Position numbers and translations under genes: made by a program | The notes under the pieces: model-generated | Databases searched by the model: none | Seen by the model: only the letters and a program-made list of their open reading frames with translations | What the model was told of the DNA's origin: nothing | Shown: piece after piece, positions 36,577-46,153 of the stretch | Position numbering within the stretch: the stretch's first letter is position 1 | How the letters are laid out: the number at the start of each line of letters is the position of its first letter | Source: an uncultured Gammaproteobacteria bacterium | Lineage (GTDB): Bacteria > Pseudomonadota > Gammaproteobacteria > Pseudomonadales > Azotimanducaceae | Direction: 5' to 3' | Assembly: GCA_913045175.1 (NCBI GenBank) | Contig: CAJWQG010000015.1 | Span: 1-64,000, forward strand | Length of the DNA stretch: 64,000 nucleotides

Positions 36577-37151
36577 CCTGCCCTGGCCATATATTTTCCA
36601 TTGGTCGTATTAACCTTTATCGACTCTCCCTGTTCTATATATTCGGGCACCTGCACAACCAAACCAGTCGAGAGCGTCGCCGGCTTGGTTCGAGCACTGG
36701 CAGACGCCCCTTTGATTGCAGGAGAGGTCTCAACAATTGCTAAAACAACAGACTGCGGTAATTCAATGGCGGCGATGCTACCTTCAACCAGCAAGGCCGT
36801 AATACCCTCTAGACCTTCATGAATATACTCCAGCTGTCCTTCCAGGTTTTCGCTGGCCAAGGTGTACTGAGAATAATCTTCGGTATTCATAAATACGTAG
36901 TGGCTCCCATCCATATAGGAAAACTGAACTGCGATCTTCTGACAGTCCGCAGGAGACAGCATGTCATCCCCCTTGAGTGACTCATCACGTTTCTGGCCAG
37001 TCAACAGATTGGAAAAGCGGATTTTGTAGAGTGTCGACGCCCCTCTTGAAGACGGACTTTTCGCCTCCAACTGCTTAACTATGTAAGGCGCCCCATGAAT
37101 ATCCACGACCTCCCCTTTCTTTAGTTCACTTGCTTTTGGCACTGGCTGCAT
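36573..37151 (-). CDS. efpL: elongation factor P-like protein EfpL (YeiP)
   Basis: The 192-residue protein has three OB/KOW-type domains. Characteristic blocks are SPSSRGASTLYKIRF (the loop with the arginine-containing EfpL tip), YVFMNTEDYSQYTL and a C-terminal GIKGASASARTKPATLSTGLVVQVPEYI that closely matches E. coli YeiP. EfpL helps ribosomes pass difficult proline-containing motifs. It is cotranscribed with arfB and divergent from a broken DUF3480-like gene. Confidence 0.93.
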   Translation of the reverse strand: MQPVPKASELKKGEVVDIHGAPYIVKQLEAKSPSSRGASTLYKIRFSNLLTGQKRDESLKGDDMLSPADCQKIAVQFSYMDGSHYVFMNTEDYSQYTLASENLEGQLEYIHEGLEGITALLVEGSIAAIELPQSVVLAIVETSPAIKGASASARTKPATLSTGLVVQVPEYIEQGESIKVNTTNGKYMARAG

Positions 37152-37250
37152 CCAAGGTTATTTACCTATATTCTACATTGATCGCCTTATTACTCGAAGC
37201 AAACCACGACTTGGACTATGCTATCTCCTATCGAATTTGACTAACCTTTC

Positions 37251-38528
37251 GTGGCTACAACTTTCCCGACATCCATCAATGCTACCAGCGATCTGCAGGT
37301 CACCATTTATCTGCACGAGTTTTATCTTGGAGATCGGGAAAGAAGATGCTGGACGTATATAACCAGGGGACTAGACCACTTTTCCCAATAAGAAATGGCG
37401 TTATCTTTGCTCCTTGAGGATGAAGACGAACCCGACGATTTCCCTCGAACACCAATAAAAATATTTCAGCTGCTTGGCGATTACGCGAAACAGGGAAGAA
37501 CCGTCACTGCGGGCGAAGCGACAAAACTTGGGACAACAGGCTTGTTCGGCTTTCGGGTCTTGTTCTACCTCCCGGCTATTCAGTAGCAAGACCTTCCTCC
37601 GCTAGACAACCACCTGGCGCTCATGCTGATCCATCAGGATGAGTACGAATTTGCCCGAAGATTTGACTTGTCCCGACTGGTTTCCCGTATCAGCAAGCTT
37701 TGCAGTTGCTTCCCCTATCCCACCTGGAATACACGCCAACGAACGTCGTTGTTTGAAGCCAATCATCGGGAAGATTCCGTATTGAGTGGAGGACACGCCA
37801 ACCTCAATATTGGACGAGCACTGCTGCACGGCAAGCAACTGTCTCTTTGGTTACACCCAGACCATCAACAACTATTGACCAATCTGCAGCAACCACTAAC
37901 GTTACTATGTGAGGCGACCAGCGGCGCAGCCGCAGCATTTTATTGGGATTCAAGTTCTACAGGGGCCGTCACTATTGCTGCTACTTCCGCAGACATTGGA
38001 CTGAGTTTTGTGCAATTTCGCATTACAGACGTTTCCAGCCTGGCACTCGTCGAGGACGGCGCTGTTATTTCGATAACCGATGAAGAACGTACGAGGATTA
38101 CCGGCGCAGCCTCTAACAAGATCATAAATCCACTGCTGACAGTTTATATTGAGGAACGCCCTGGACACGGGACACCCAGCTACCAGGTTGGGGCCGGCTG
38201 GATTGAGCCGGATCAGATCAACACTATATTGCTCGAAAGACAGATCGGGAATATTTTCCTAAATCAAATCTCCCACACATCACTATCTGCCAACCATGAA
38301 GTTTTAGTCGAGATCGCGACACAGATTCAGCACATCCTGGCGGGCGTGATATCTGAGGAAACTGAAAGTTTCCAACTGGCGCTCACCATTTCAGATGCGC
38401 AACTCTCACTAGCAAGCAATATTGAATTTAACCCCCAGTTTGTGTCTTTCATCACGCAGAGTTTGAGTAGTATTGATCTGGCGACGCTAGATTATTCAAC
38501 AATCTCGCTTGCTATTAATCCTGAATAG
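37251..38528 (+). pseudogene. DUF3480 (SARA C-terminal-like) protein with two in-frame stops
   Basis: Reading from GTG 37251 gives one frame of 425 codons broken by TAA 37389-37391 (after DHFSQ) and TAG 37584-37586 (after PAIQ). The pieces otherwise stay in one frame. The pattern CWTYITRGL, then FPRTPIKIFQLL, GLFGFRVLFYLPAIQ, DLPPLDNHLALML, SRLVSRISKLCSCFPYPTWNTRQRTSLF aligns well with my memory of the DUF3480 domain. That domain is best known from the C-terminus of the eukaryotic endosomal protein SARA. The function in bacteria is unknown. Either stop could derive from a CAR codon. It converges with the TPR gene, overlapping by 14 bases. Confidence 0.6.
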
Positions 38529-39456
38529 CTGAAAGTTCTTTAAGACGAGCCAGCCGGTCCGGTTCATCCCGAACGATGTATGGATCCGCGGCAAGCAAAT
38601 GATAAGCCCTAGAAAAGTATACGTGCGCTTCCGTACGTCCCATCAATCGGTAGATTTCGCCGATTTCTTCAAGGACACGACCGTCGGTCAGATAGCCTGC
38701 GGAAGTACGCTCGTCCATCAACTTCTCTTGAATAGGCAGGGCTTCAGGAAGACGGTCCAATGCACGAAGCGTCCGGCCTATTGCCCACCTGGCGATTTGC
38801 TCTCGGCGATGCTGTTCCTTCTCACGTCGAAATTCAGCATTTTTCGTGAACAATTCAAGCGCACGAGAAAATTTACCCTGATCAAATTGGGTCCATCCCA
38901 TATTGTTGTATAGCGTACCCAACCAGTTTCTGGCGAATGCTGAGTTTGATTGCTCGGCGATCTTCAGCGCCACATCGTGCCACCGCTGCTGGCCTCCCAA
39001 ACTCTCAACTATCCCCATCATATGCGCGGCATCAATAGCGAGATAATCGTCTCCAATCTCTTGCGCAATCGTAAAAGCTTCATCGAAGGCTAACCGAGCA
39101 CGCTTTTTGTCGCCTTCTGAATTAAATATTCGCCCGCGTTCCAGCAGGTAAAAAACATTCGCCCTGGATTTCTGCGCCTCGATAAGAGACTTAACTTCAT
39201 CAAGTTGCTTGTGAGCCGCATTAAAGTCGCCACGAATCGCATAGCTTCGTGCTATTTGCGACAAAACCGCCGGGAGATAGTCCTTGTCCTCAGAGGACAT
39301 AGCGCTGTATATCAGAGAGCTAAATACCAACGCCGATGTTTTAGGGTCGTCGTACTGCCAAAGCTTCATCATCGCTTCGATCGGATCATCACCCGCGGCG
39401 AAGACTGAGCCCCACATAGACGCGCTGAGAAACAGAAGAGAGCGACAAAAATTCAT
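38515..39456 (-). CDS. exported TPR-repeat protein
   Basis: The 313-residue protein has a signal peptide (MNFCRSLLFLSASMWGSVFAAG) and at least six degenerate tetratricopeptide repeats, for example AHKQLDEVKSLIEAQKSRANV, ARLAFDEAFTIAQEIGDDYLA and LGTLYNNMGWTQFDQGKFSRALELF. TPR solenoids bind partner proteins; here this would be in the periplasm. The partner is unknown. The C-terminus overlaps the DUF3480-like gene by 14 bases on the other strand. Confidence 0.8.
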   Translation of the reverse strand: MNFCRSLLFLSASMWGSVFAAGDDPIEAMMKLWQYDDPKTSALVFSSLIYSAMSSEDKDYLPAVLSQIARSYAIRGDFNAAHKQLDEVKSLIEAQKSRANVFYLLERGRIFNSEGDKKRARLAFDEAFTIAQEIGDDYLAIDAAHMMGIVESLGGQQRWHDVALKIAEQSNSAFARNWLGTLYNNMGWTQFDQGKFSRALELFTKNAEFRREKEQHRREQIARWAIGRTLRALDRLPEALPIQEKLMDERTSAGYLTDGRVLEEIGEIYRLMGRTEAHVYFSRAYHLLAADPYIVRDEPDRLARLKELSAIQD

Positions 39457-39506
39457 CCCCTCATGTTAGCAAAGATGGTAAAACTGGCCTACGCAGTTCG
39501 TCTGGA

Positions 39507-39901
39507 TCAGGCGGCCACCCAATCCTCCGCTTCCGTTAGCGACCGAAATAACCGAACACGCACATCGTCACCAATGAGTTTCAGGATTCCAAGATAGACT
39601 CGTAGCAGGTGAAAATCCACAGAATGAGGTGTTACCAGCGCACCTTGTACGCCTGCCCTCGTCGTTGCTCATACTCCCTCAATAGCATCGGTAGTTTTCG
39701 CAGATCATCTAATTCGACTTTTGCGATATCGATATTGGTGAGATCCCATATCACGTTCATATTGCGCCTGAAGCATTCGCTGTCGAGCATCTGCTCGTAC
39801 TCTGCTATCAGATCCGGAATACCCACCTGTCCATTAACCGCCATTTTGATGACAGGGTAGCTGATGGCATCTTCGCGCAAGAACTCTGACGTAATGGTCA
39901 C
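39507..39901 (-). pseudogene. small STAS/SpoIIAA-like protein, frameshifted
   Basis: GTG 39899-39901 has a clear GGAGG eight bases upstream. The frame reads MTITSEFLREDAISYPVIKMAVNG and ends early at TAA 39632-39634 after AYKVRW. One base later the next frame continues as ALVTPHSVDFHLLRVYLGILKL and ends RLFRSLTEAEDWVAA. This is the typical ending of small SpoIIAA-like or STAS-like proteins in which a short EAxxWL helix closes the fold. One base seems lost near 39640. Restored, it would be about 131 residues. The function is unknown. Confidence 0.6.
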
Positions 39902-40048
39902 ACCAATAACCTCCAATAAACGCTAATCAACCTCCTTTAAACTCAATATCATTTTGCCTTCTGTGGCTTAAATTATCATCAGACGAGACCAGGAACTGAT
40001 CCAAATATTGAGCCACGTCAAAGAATACTTGACGCAAACCGATCGCCC

Positions 40049-40075
40049 ATGTTGAATTGCCTCTCAACATTTTTT
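40049..40075 (+). terminator. stem-loop followed by T tract, upstream of the ABM gene
   Basis: ATGTTGA (40049-40055) pairs with TCAACAT (40064-40070) around an eight-base loop and is followed by five T residues. The stem is AT-rich. The element ends only eleven bases before the next start codon, so it could be a weak terminator or a leader structure. Confidence 0.3.
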
Positions 40076-40086
40076 CGGAAATAACC

Positions 40087-40380
40087 ATGGCCATAGGTAT
40101 CGTTGCAAAACTGACATGTAAGGAAGGAGCGAACTCAGAATTCGAAGCTGGATTCAAGAAACTTCAGGAAGTCGTCAAGAAAAATGAGCCCGACTGCATC
40201 TTCTATCTGTTAAACAAGTCTCGTGACAATGACACCACCTACTACGTCATGGAGAGTTATGCGAACGCCGAGGCCATCGAGTTCCATGGAAGCTACGATG
40301 AATTTCGTGAAACGAGCAAGGCTTTAGGCCCCCTCTCTGGCAGACGACCCGAGATCACCGTCATGGATCAGGTCGACTAA
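40087..40380 (+). CDS. antibiotic biosynthesis monooxygenase (ABM) domain protein
   Basis: The 97-residue protein begins MAIGIVAKLTCKEGANSEFEAGFK and contains the ABM dimeric ferredoxin-like pattern (strand, helix, strand ending YYVMESYANAEAIEFHGSYDEFRE). The histidine near residue 60 is typical. Related proteins act as cofactor-free oxygenases or quinol monooxygenases. ATG 40087 was preferred to 40057 because the added residues do not match the family. Confidence 0.8.
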   Translation: MAIGIVAKLTCKEGANSEFEAGFKKLQEVVKKNEPDCIFYLLNKSRDNDTTYYVMESYANAEAIEFHGSYDEFRETSKALGPLSGRRPEITVMDQVD

Positions 40381-40471
40381 CTAGTTTCTGTACTAAAAGT
40401 CCTGTTCCCAGCCCGTCTGATACGACATTCCAAAGGAAATGGTTACGAAAACAATAGCTTACAAAGAAACT

Positions 40472-40492
40472 CGAGGCACGATCCTCGGTTTT
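40472..40492 (+). terminator. candidate weak Rho-independent terminator
   Basis: CGAGG (40472-40476) and CCTCG (40483-40487) can form a five-pair stem with a six-base loop, followed by GTTTT. It lies about 90 bases after the ABM stop and before the end of the convergent esterase. The stem is short, so confidence is limited. Confidence 0.35.
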
Positions 40493-40506
40493 GGGATAAG
40501 ACCTAA

Positions 40507-41520
40507 TTACTGCAGTCTGCCGTAAAGATACGGCAGAGATTCATCCATGCGGTAGTCTACGGACGAATGGTTGTCCGGGAACTCTTCATACCGGTGATCA
40601 ATAACAAGCGCTTTCATGCGCTTGACTAACTGCCTTGCACCGAACACCAGTTTGTACTGATCCCTGGATCCGCAGTCAATATACAAACCTTTTAGTGATT
40701 TTAGGTTCGCCTGCACATCCTCTCGCTCAATCAATTTGACAGGATCCCAGGCAAGCCACTTCTCCCACCGTTCATCTATCAGTTCGCAAGTATCAGGCAC
40801 AACCGGTAATCGAATCCCGTAAGGTGCATCGGGGTCCGGATCGTAAGTAGCGGCCATTGCCAACATCATCAGCGTATGGAAATCACCGACCTTCTTAGTG
40901 GACTTGAAATCATCAAGAAAAGACTTGATGCCTCTGTCTTTGGTTTTCATCAGGACGCCGGGCATTTCTGGCAGATAACAGAGATCAAAAGCCATATCGC
41001 CGGAATGACAGGCAATGGCACCCCAACTATCAGCATAGAGCATGCCATGGATAATCGAACCATAGCCCCCACTGGACTTACCGAAGAGGCCGCGATATTC
41101 CCTGCCTCGTTTTACACGATACTTCGCTTCGATGGCGCTCAGCATCTCGATCGTCAGGAACTCTGCCCAGTTGCCGAGGGCGGCAGAATCGATGTACTGA
41201 TTTCCTCCCAGGGATGTAAAGCAATCCGGCAGGGCAACGATCACGTTGCCCATCTTTCCCTCGTCGATCAAACGATCGATACGTTGAGGAACCGTTTCCT
41301 GGAATGCTTTCCAGGCAACGTGACCGAAACCGCTACCGGTAAACCCTACGATGTCGACCAGCAGCGGGTACTCTTCTGAAGAACGCTCATAGGTCTCAGG
41401 CAGATAAATCGCCACGGAACGATTAATGGGATCCCCCAGCACATTATTGGTAAGCGCCCGCGATTCAATCTCAAGGTACTCAATCGTCCCGCGCGGCCGT
41501 CGAAAATTATGCTCTGGCAC
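40507..41520 (-). CDS. esterase D/feruloyl-esterase-like alpha/beta hydrolase
   Basis: The GTG at 41518-41520 has a GGAAGG site upstream. The 337-residue protein follows the putative-esterase pattern: RSVAIYLPETYERSSEEYPLLVDIVGFTGSG, VALPDCFTSLGGNQYI, the nucleophile elbow GLFGKSSGGYGS near residue 146 and the histidine in DNHSSVDYRM. Relatives include EsiB/Fes-like and S-formylglutathione-type hydrolases. It may hydrolyse CoA or sugar esters. Its stop is followed by a 7-bp hairpin (40517-40536). It lies 15 bases after the FadB-like gene on the same strand, suggesting co-transcription. Confidence 0.83.
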   Translation of the reverse strand: MPEHNFRRPRGTIEYLEIESRALTNNVLGDPINRSVAIYLPETYERSSEEYPLLVDIVGFTGSGFGHVAWKAFQETVPQRIDRLIDEGKMGNVIVALPDCFTSLGGNQYIDSAALGNWAEFLTIEMLSAIEAKYRVKRGREYRGLFGKSSGGYGSIIHGMLYADSWGAIACHSGDMAFDLCYLPEMPGVLMKTKDRGIKSFLDDFKSTKKVGDFHTLMMLAMAATYDPDPDAPYGIRLPVVPDTCELIDERWEKWLAWDPVKLIEREDVQANLKSLKGLYIDCGSRDQYKLVFGARQLVKRMKALVIDHRYEEFPDNHSSVDYRMDESLPYLYGRLQ

Positions 41521-41535
41521 TACTCGAACGCCTTC

Positions 41536-43638
41536 CTAGGCATCAAATGAAGCGAACGTTTTACCATCTTTGGCTAACGTAACGAGCAGCTCTGACGGTT
41601 TCCATAATTCATCGCCACTATCGGCAAAGAAACGCTCGATATCTGCAAGAACATTATCCAAACCGACGCTGTCCGCATACCACATGGGACCGCCCACCTG
41701 GGTGGGGAAGCCGTAACCATTGCAATAGACGGTATCTATATCACCAGCGCGTAAGGCGTGCCCCTCTTCAAGGATCTTCGCACCAATGTTAACTAGTGGA
41801 TAGATACATCGCTTGAGAATCTCTTCGTCCGTAAATTCCTTCTGCGGATAGCCAAGCTCTTCCACTGCTTTTTTGATCACTTCGTCGGCTTCCGTGTCTG
41901 GCAGAGGCGTACGGTCGCCGTCTTCGTATCTATAAAATCCCTTACCGGTCTTCTGACCGTATCGGCCAAGCTCGCACAACTCATCTGGTATACGGACTGT
42001 GACATCATTTGAGCCACCCACCATCTTTCTCGCGCGCCAGCCAAGGTCGAGCCCCACCATATCGAGCATCGTAAAAGGGCCCATGGCAAGACCAAAGTCG
42101 TACATCACCTTGTCAACATGCGCGGGCTTTGCACCTTCCAGTATCATCAGAGCCGCCTGGTGAGAATAACCGTGAATCATTCGATTGCCAATAAAACCTG
42201 GACAGTTTCCCGCGACCACAGACACCTTTCCGATTCTTTTGCCAAGCGCCAGCGCCGAGGCAACTGTCACTGGCGCAGACTTCTCACCTCTTACCACTTC
42301 AAGCAGGCGCATCACATTGGCGGGACTGAAAAAATGCATTCCGCATACATCGGCCGGTCGACTAGTTGATGCTGCGATGGCATCTAAGTCTAACGCAGAT
42401 GTGTTGGTTGCGAGCAGTGCCCCCTCGGGCATGATCTTGTCGAGTCGTTCAAATATCCCTTTCTTCAGATCGAGATTCTCGTAAACGGCTTCAATCACCA
42501 CATCCGCATCACCAAGATCCTCAAACTTTTCGGTGGGAATAATCAGCGACATGCGTTCGTCCATCTCCGCCTGGGACAATCTGCCCCGAGAGACTGTTCG
42601 CGCATAATTGGCCTCGATGACACCAATACCCCTTGCCAGATTCTCCGGATCATTATCATGAACGCGTACGGGTATTCCGGCGTTGGCGAAGCACATGGCG
42701 ATACCTCCGCCCATCAGCCCGGCACCTACTACCGAACCTTTATTAATGTCGATAAGCGGCAGGTCTTTGTCGACCCCGGGGATTTTGTTTGCCGCTCTCT
42801 CGGCAAAAAAGATGTGAATTAACGCCTCCCGTTGCGGGTCGTTTAGGCATTCCTGAAACTGTTCTGCTTCGAACGCCAATCCTGCATCAAAGTCGTCCGT
42901 ATTCGCCGCCATTTCGACACATTTCAAGATTCTTGCTGGCGCATTCATATTCCGCTGACGTTGCTCGATCTGGGCGGCTGCTCGAGTAAACACTTCATCA
43001 TTGCCGCGATCCTGCGCGATACGATCTTCAATGTCCCGTACACGGCTCGGCGCGGCGCCACTAGCAGCGATCTCTCTGGCCCATGCGATGGCCTCTTCCA
43101 CGAGGTCTCCCTCTGCGATCTTGTCGATAATGCCTAATTCAAGTGCCTGAGGAGCAAGTATGGGATCACCAGTGACCATTGCATTTAATGCAGCTTCCAC
43201 ACCCGCCAGTCGAGGTAATCGTTGCGTCCCTCCTGCACCCGGTAAAAGGCCCAACTTCACCTCCGGCAGCCCTACAGGCGCTGTCGGTGCAGCGATCCGA
43301 TAGTTGCAACAAAGCGCAGTTTCCAGGCCTCCGCCGAAGGCGGTGTGATTGATCGCAGCTATAATGGGCTTGCTGGAGTCTTCCATCAGCTTCAGCGCCT
43401 CGTGCAGACCAACACCTTCACTGGCAGCAGCGCCGAATTCGCTAATGTCAGCACCTGCGATAAACGCCCGGTGCATGCCGGTAACAACGATGCTCTTGAT
43501 TACATCGTCTTCAAGCGCCTGGGTCACACCATCAAACAGTCCCTGACGAACACCGGATGACAGTGGATTCACGGGTGGATTATCGATGCTAAGTAACGCT
43601 ACATCGTCGCGCTTTTCGTAATGTACGGTGCCTTTCAT
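41536..43638 (-). CDS. multifunctional fatty-acid oxidation protein (enoyl-CoA hydratase/3-hydroxyacyl-CoA dehydrogenase)
   Basis: The roughly 700-residue protein fuses an N-terminal crotonase (GMHRAFIAGADISEF, AFGGGLETALCCNYRIA, and PEVKLGLLPGAGGTQRL carrying the catalytic Glu) to a 3-hydroxyacyl-CoA dehydrogenase. The dehydrogenase part has the Rossmann motif VVGAGLMGGGIAMCFANAG near residue 310, ATNTSALDLDAIA, GMHFFSPANVMRLLEVVRG and a C-terminal helical domain. It hydrates enoyl-CoA and oxidises the 3-hydroxy product in beta-oxidation. No thiolase is adjacent. The start MKGTVHYEK (ATG 43636-43638) is preferred over the upstream ATG four codons earlier. Confidence 0.92.
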   Translation of the reverse strand: MKGTVHYEKRDDVALLSIDNPPVNPLSSGVRQGLFDGVTQALEDDVIKSIVVTGMHRAFIAGADISEFGAAASEGVGLHEALKLMEDSSKPIIAAINHTAFGGGLETALCCNYRIAAPTAPVGLPEVKLGLLPGAGGTQRLPRLAGVEAALNAMVTGDPILAPQALELGIIDKIAEGDLVEEAIAWAREIAASGAAPSRVRDIEDRIAQDRGNDEVFTRAAAQIEQRQRNMNAPARILKCVEMAANTDDFDAGLAFEAEQFQECLNDPQREALIHIFFAERAANKIPGVDKDLPLIDINKGSVVGAGLMGGGIAMCFANAGIPVRVHDNDPENLARGIGVIEANYARTVSRGRLSQAEMDERMSLIIPTEKFEDLGDADVVIEAVYENLDLKKGIFERLDKIMPEGALLATNTSALDLDAIAASTSRPADVCGMHFFSPANVMRLLEVVRGEKSAPVTVASALALGKRIGKVSVVAGNCPGFIGNRMIHGYSHQAALMILEGAKPAHVDKVMYDFGLAMGPFTMLDMVGLDLGWRARKMVGGSNDVTVRIPDELCELGRYGQKTGKGFYRYEDGDRTPLPDTEADEVIKKAVEELGYPQKEFTDEEILKRCIYPLVNIGAKILEEGHALRAGDIDTVYCNGYGFPTQVGGPMWYADSVGLDNVLADIERFFADSGDELWKPSELLVTLAKDGKTFASFDA

Positions 43639-43768
43639 TTTTCTTCCCATTTCGTCGAGCGCCAGAGTATACGCAGTTTCGGCGCAGAATTAGAGCCTAT
43701 GATCTAAAAGTACTATGAACTCGTCTTTAGTCGTTTGGTAGAATTGTTACCCCCTTGAGGGTTTAGGA

Positions 43769-45572
43769 ATGGCCAATTCAATCACAAACGTGCCTGTTGA
43801 CCAGATAATCGGCGCGATTGTTCACCATTACAATCCCCCTCGCGAAGCAGTCAATCCCAGCGAGGGAAAGGTACTTGTCGACATCCTCGACCGGTTACCG
43901 TCGTTGTCGCGGGAAGATCATGTGGACACGATCCACGTGCAACTCCAGAAACATCACCCTGGACTTTCTCTCAACCCGAACGATCACGCCCTAACTATCG
44001 TTCCTCGACGATGCGTTCTCAGAAGCCCTTAAACAGACCGACCTGGACTTCAAGATTGAATCGTTCATTCGAGATCTTGCTCCACATGTTGCGGTGGTCG
44101 CACTCACCAGAGGTATCGAAGCCATCACCCAGCAACAGCAAATACTCAGCCTGATCGATCTGATCGTTAGCGAATGTATCAGGCGGAGTGCAGACCTGGG
44201 GGTTCTGGGCGACCAATTCATGGCAAAGGTTGAAGTACCGATTTCAGGGCTGGTAAATGGTCGCAGCTCCCTCGAAGAGGCGACCGCCCAACTTAAAAGA
44301 GTATTTGATAAGGAAGCGCCACTAAACGAAAAAAGAGAGCAGCAGCTACGGGAATCCGAACTCAAGGTGCTCGCCAATCAGAAGGCGGTTTATTACGCTT
44401 CACAGTTACTGAATCAACAGATGACCGGCCGTCAGCTGCCCATGTTCATTATCTTTCTCCCGCAGGGTACCTGGTTTGAGTTCCTGCAGCAGGTGTTCGT
44501 GAACTATGGAGTGAAGTCCAAAGAGTGGCAAAACGCATCAAAGTTAACCCAGGCACTCATCTGGTCTCTGCAACCTGCGAGCGATCCTGCCAAACGCCAG
44601 GACGTTATCCAGTCCCTACCGGATCAGATTCGTAAATTCTGCAGCAAGGTTACATTTGATACCCAACCAGTGCAGATGTCCCTGGCGGATCTCGAGTCGG
44701 AGTACTAAGTCATAAAAGCCGGGGAACCAAGTGACAGCTGTGATTTCGAACTCCTTGACGTGGATACGTCTATGGGTGATGAGAACCAAGACATTGACCC
44801 GAGCCCGCTCAAACGAATCCACAGTTTCGACGATCATCTCTGGTTTATATACGACGACAAGTCAGAATCTGAAGAAAAAGTAGCCCGCATCAAACTGATC
44901 CTAAATTGGCAGGATACAGACCGGCTTCTGTTCACCGATCACAACAGACGCAAAGTCCTGCACATGACTTAAGGTGAAATTGCCAACCACCTGGATAAAG
45001 GGTCAGTTCGCCAGCTGAACCTCGATACTCCGTTACATACATGCATTGGTAATCACCTGATGCAGGTACTAAAAAATGTGAGCAGGAAAAATAAAGCCGA
45101 AAAACAGACCCAGAAGATCGAAGAACGTAAAGTTCTCTCGACAACCTATCTGGAAACCAGAAAGCAAGAGCTACAGGAGGCCTATCCGGCACACAGAAAG
45201 CGGGCCAAGCTAAAAGAGAAACGTGCCCGAATACTACGTCAGAAAGCGCAGCAAAAACATGAAGCAGCGACTCATGCAGTGGATTCACTTAATGTTGATG
45301 CATGGGTGAAATTACCCGTCATGGAGGGCACGCTGACAGCCTGTAAGCTGGTCGCAGTCATTCCCGGTAACGATACCTATATATTCGCCAATCGTGCCGG
45401 CCTAAAAGTGGCGGAATTCACCGGTAGTCAGCTCGCACATATGATTGTCACGGAAAATAGCGAAATATTGGATACCGGGGACGAATTTGAAAGCGTCCTA
45501 GCCAATGGCGTAACGGGCCTTCGCGAGAACCGCGACAAGAGCTACGATGAACTTACGGGCGACACTGCCTAA
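43769..45572 (+). pseudogene. DUF1631-family protein, broken by a frameshift and two TAA codons
   Basis: Pieces running from 43769 to 45572 can be joined into one DUF1631-like protein. There is a frameshift near 43998 (LNPNDHALTIV then FLDDAFSEALK), TAA 44706-44708 after LESEY and TAA 44970-44972 after LHMT. Diagnostic blocks are ESELKVLANQKAVYYASQLLNQQMTG, LPMFIIFLPQGTWFEFLQQVFVNYG, WQNASKLTQALIWSLQP and the C-terminal DAWVKLPVMEGTLTACKLVAVIPGNDTYIFANRAGLKVAEFT. The family is common in Gammaproteobacteria and of unknown function. Each TAA fits a former CAA. Whether it is dead or read through cannot be seen. Confidence 0.7.
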
Positions 45573-45615
45573 GGGTTTGCTGGCACTGTGCGCTGATATC
45601 GGGATAATTGTTGAG

Positions 45616-45642
45616 CCCCGCAGGGTAATGGTACCCTAGGGG
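45616..45642 (+). other. strong hairpin in the leader of the 45665 gene
   Basis: CCCC-gc-AGGGTA-ATGG-TACCCT-a-GGGG forms ten base pairs with a small internal asymmetry and a four-base loop. It ends 22 bases before the next start codon and 44 bases after the DUF1631 stop. It could terminate upstream transcription (only TT follows) or structure the leader. Confidence 0.45.
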
Positions 45643-45664
45643 TTCGGTCGAGTTTATTGATTTA

Positions 45665-46126
45665 ATGGAAGAAGAAATTTATCGGGTCGTTTTCGCCGGC
45701 GTCTTAACAGGAGAATACGATCTTAAAACAACCAAGAAACGCTTCGGTCGGCTATTTCGGCTAGATGGCAGACGTACCGACGTGTTGTTTTCCGGGAAAG
45801 AGTATGTCGTCAAGAATAACGTTCCGGAACCGATTGCAATGGCACTTGCCACTAAGATCGCTGAAGCAGGATGTCAGTGCTATGTGCAGGTGGTCACCGA
45901 TGAAGACGATGTCGACTACGATGAGAAACGCGAGCAGGGAGAGCGACGTCTGCGTTTTCGCCGAGGCCCACGCCCTGGCGCAATAATCCCCGATCGACGT
46001 CGGGAAATTCACCGTAGAAAGGGTCGAACCTACTTCCTCGACCTTAAGAAAAACAGTTACGAAGTACCTATTTCATTCCAATCCTACTCGAACGTAAAAG
46101 TTGAAAGCGATACGTCAGGGCAGTAA
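45665..46126 (+). CDS. hypothetical protein with an FxGxLxGxD-type N-terminal domain
   Basis: The 153-residue protein begins MEEEIYRVVFAGVLTGEYDLKTTKKRFGRLFRLD. Its first 70 residues resemble a small domain I recall at the N-terminus of several gammaproteobacterial proteins (strand, helix FGRLFRLD, VLFSGKEYVVKNNV, then helices and an IAEAGCQCYVQ strand). A highly charged Arg-rich linker (QGERRLRFRRGPRP) follows, then a short C-terminal segment. It has no signal peptide. The function is unknown. Confidence 0.7.
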   Translation: MEEEIYRVVFAGVLTGEYDLKTTKKRFGRLFRLDGRRTDVLFSGKEYVVKNNVPEPIAMALATKIAEAGCQCYVQVVTDEDDVDYDEKREQGERRLRFRRGPRPGAIIPDRRREIHRRKGRTYFLDLKKNSYEVPISFQSYSNVKVESDTSGQ

Positions 46127-46153
46127 TCCACCCGGATCCAGTAAGAGCCCTGC

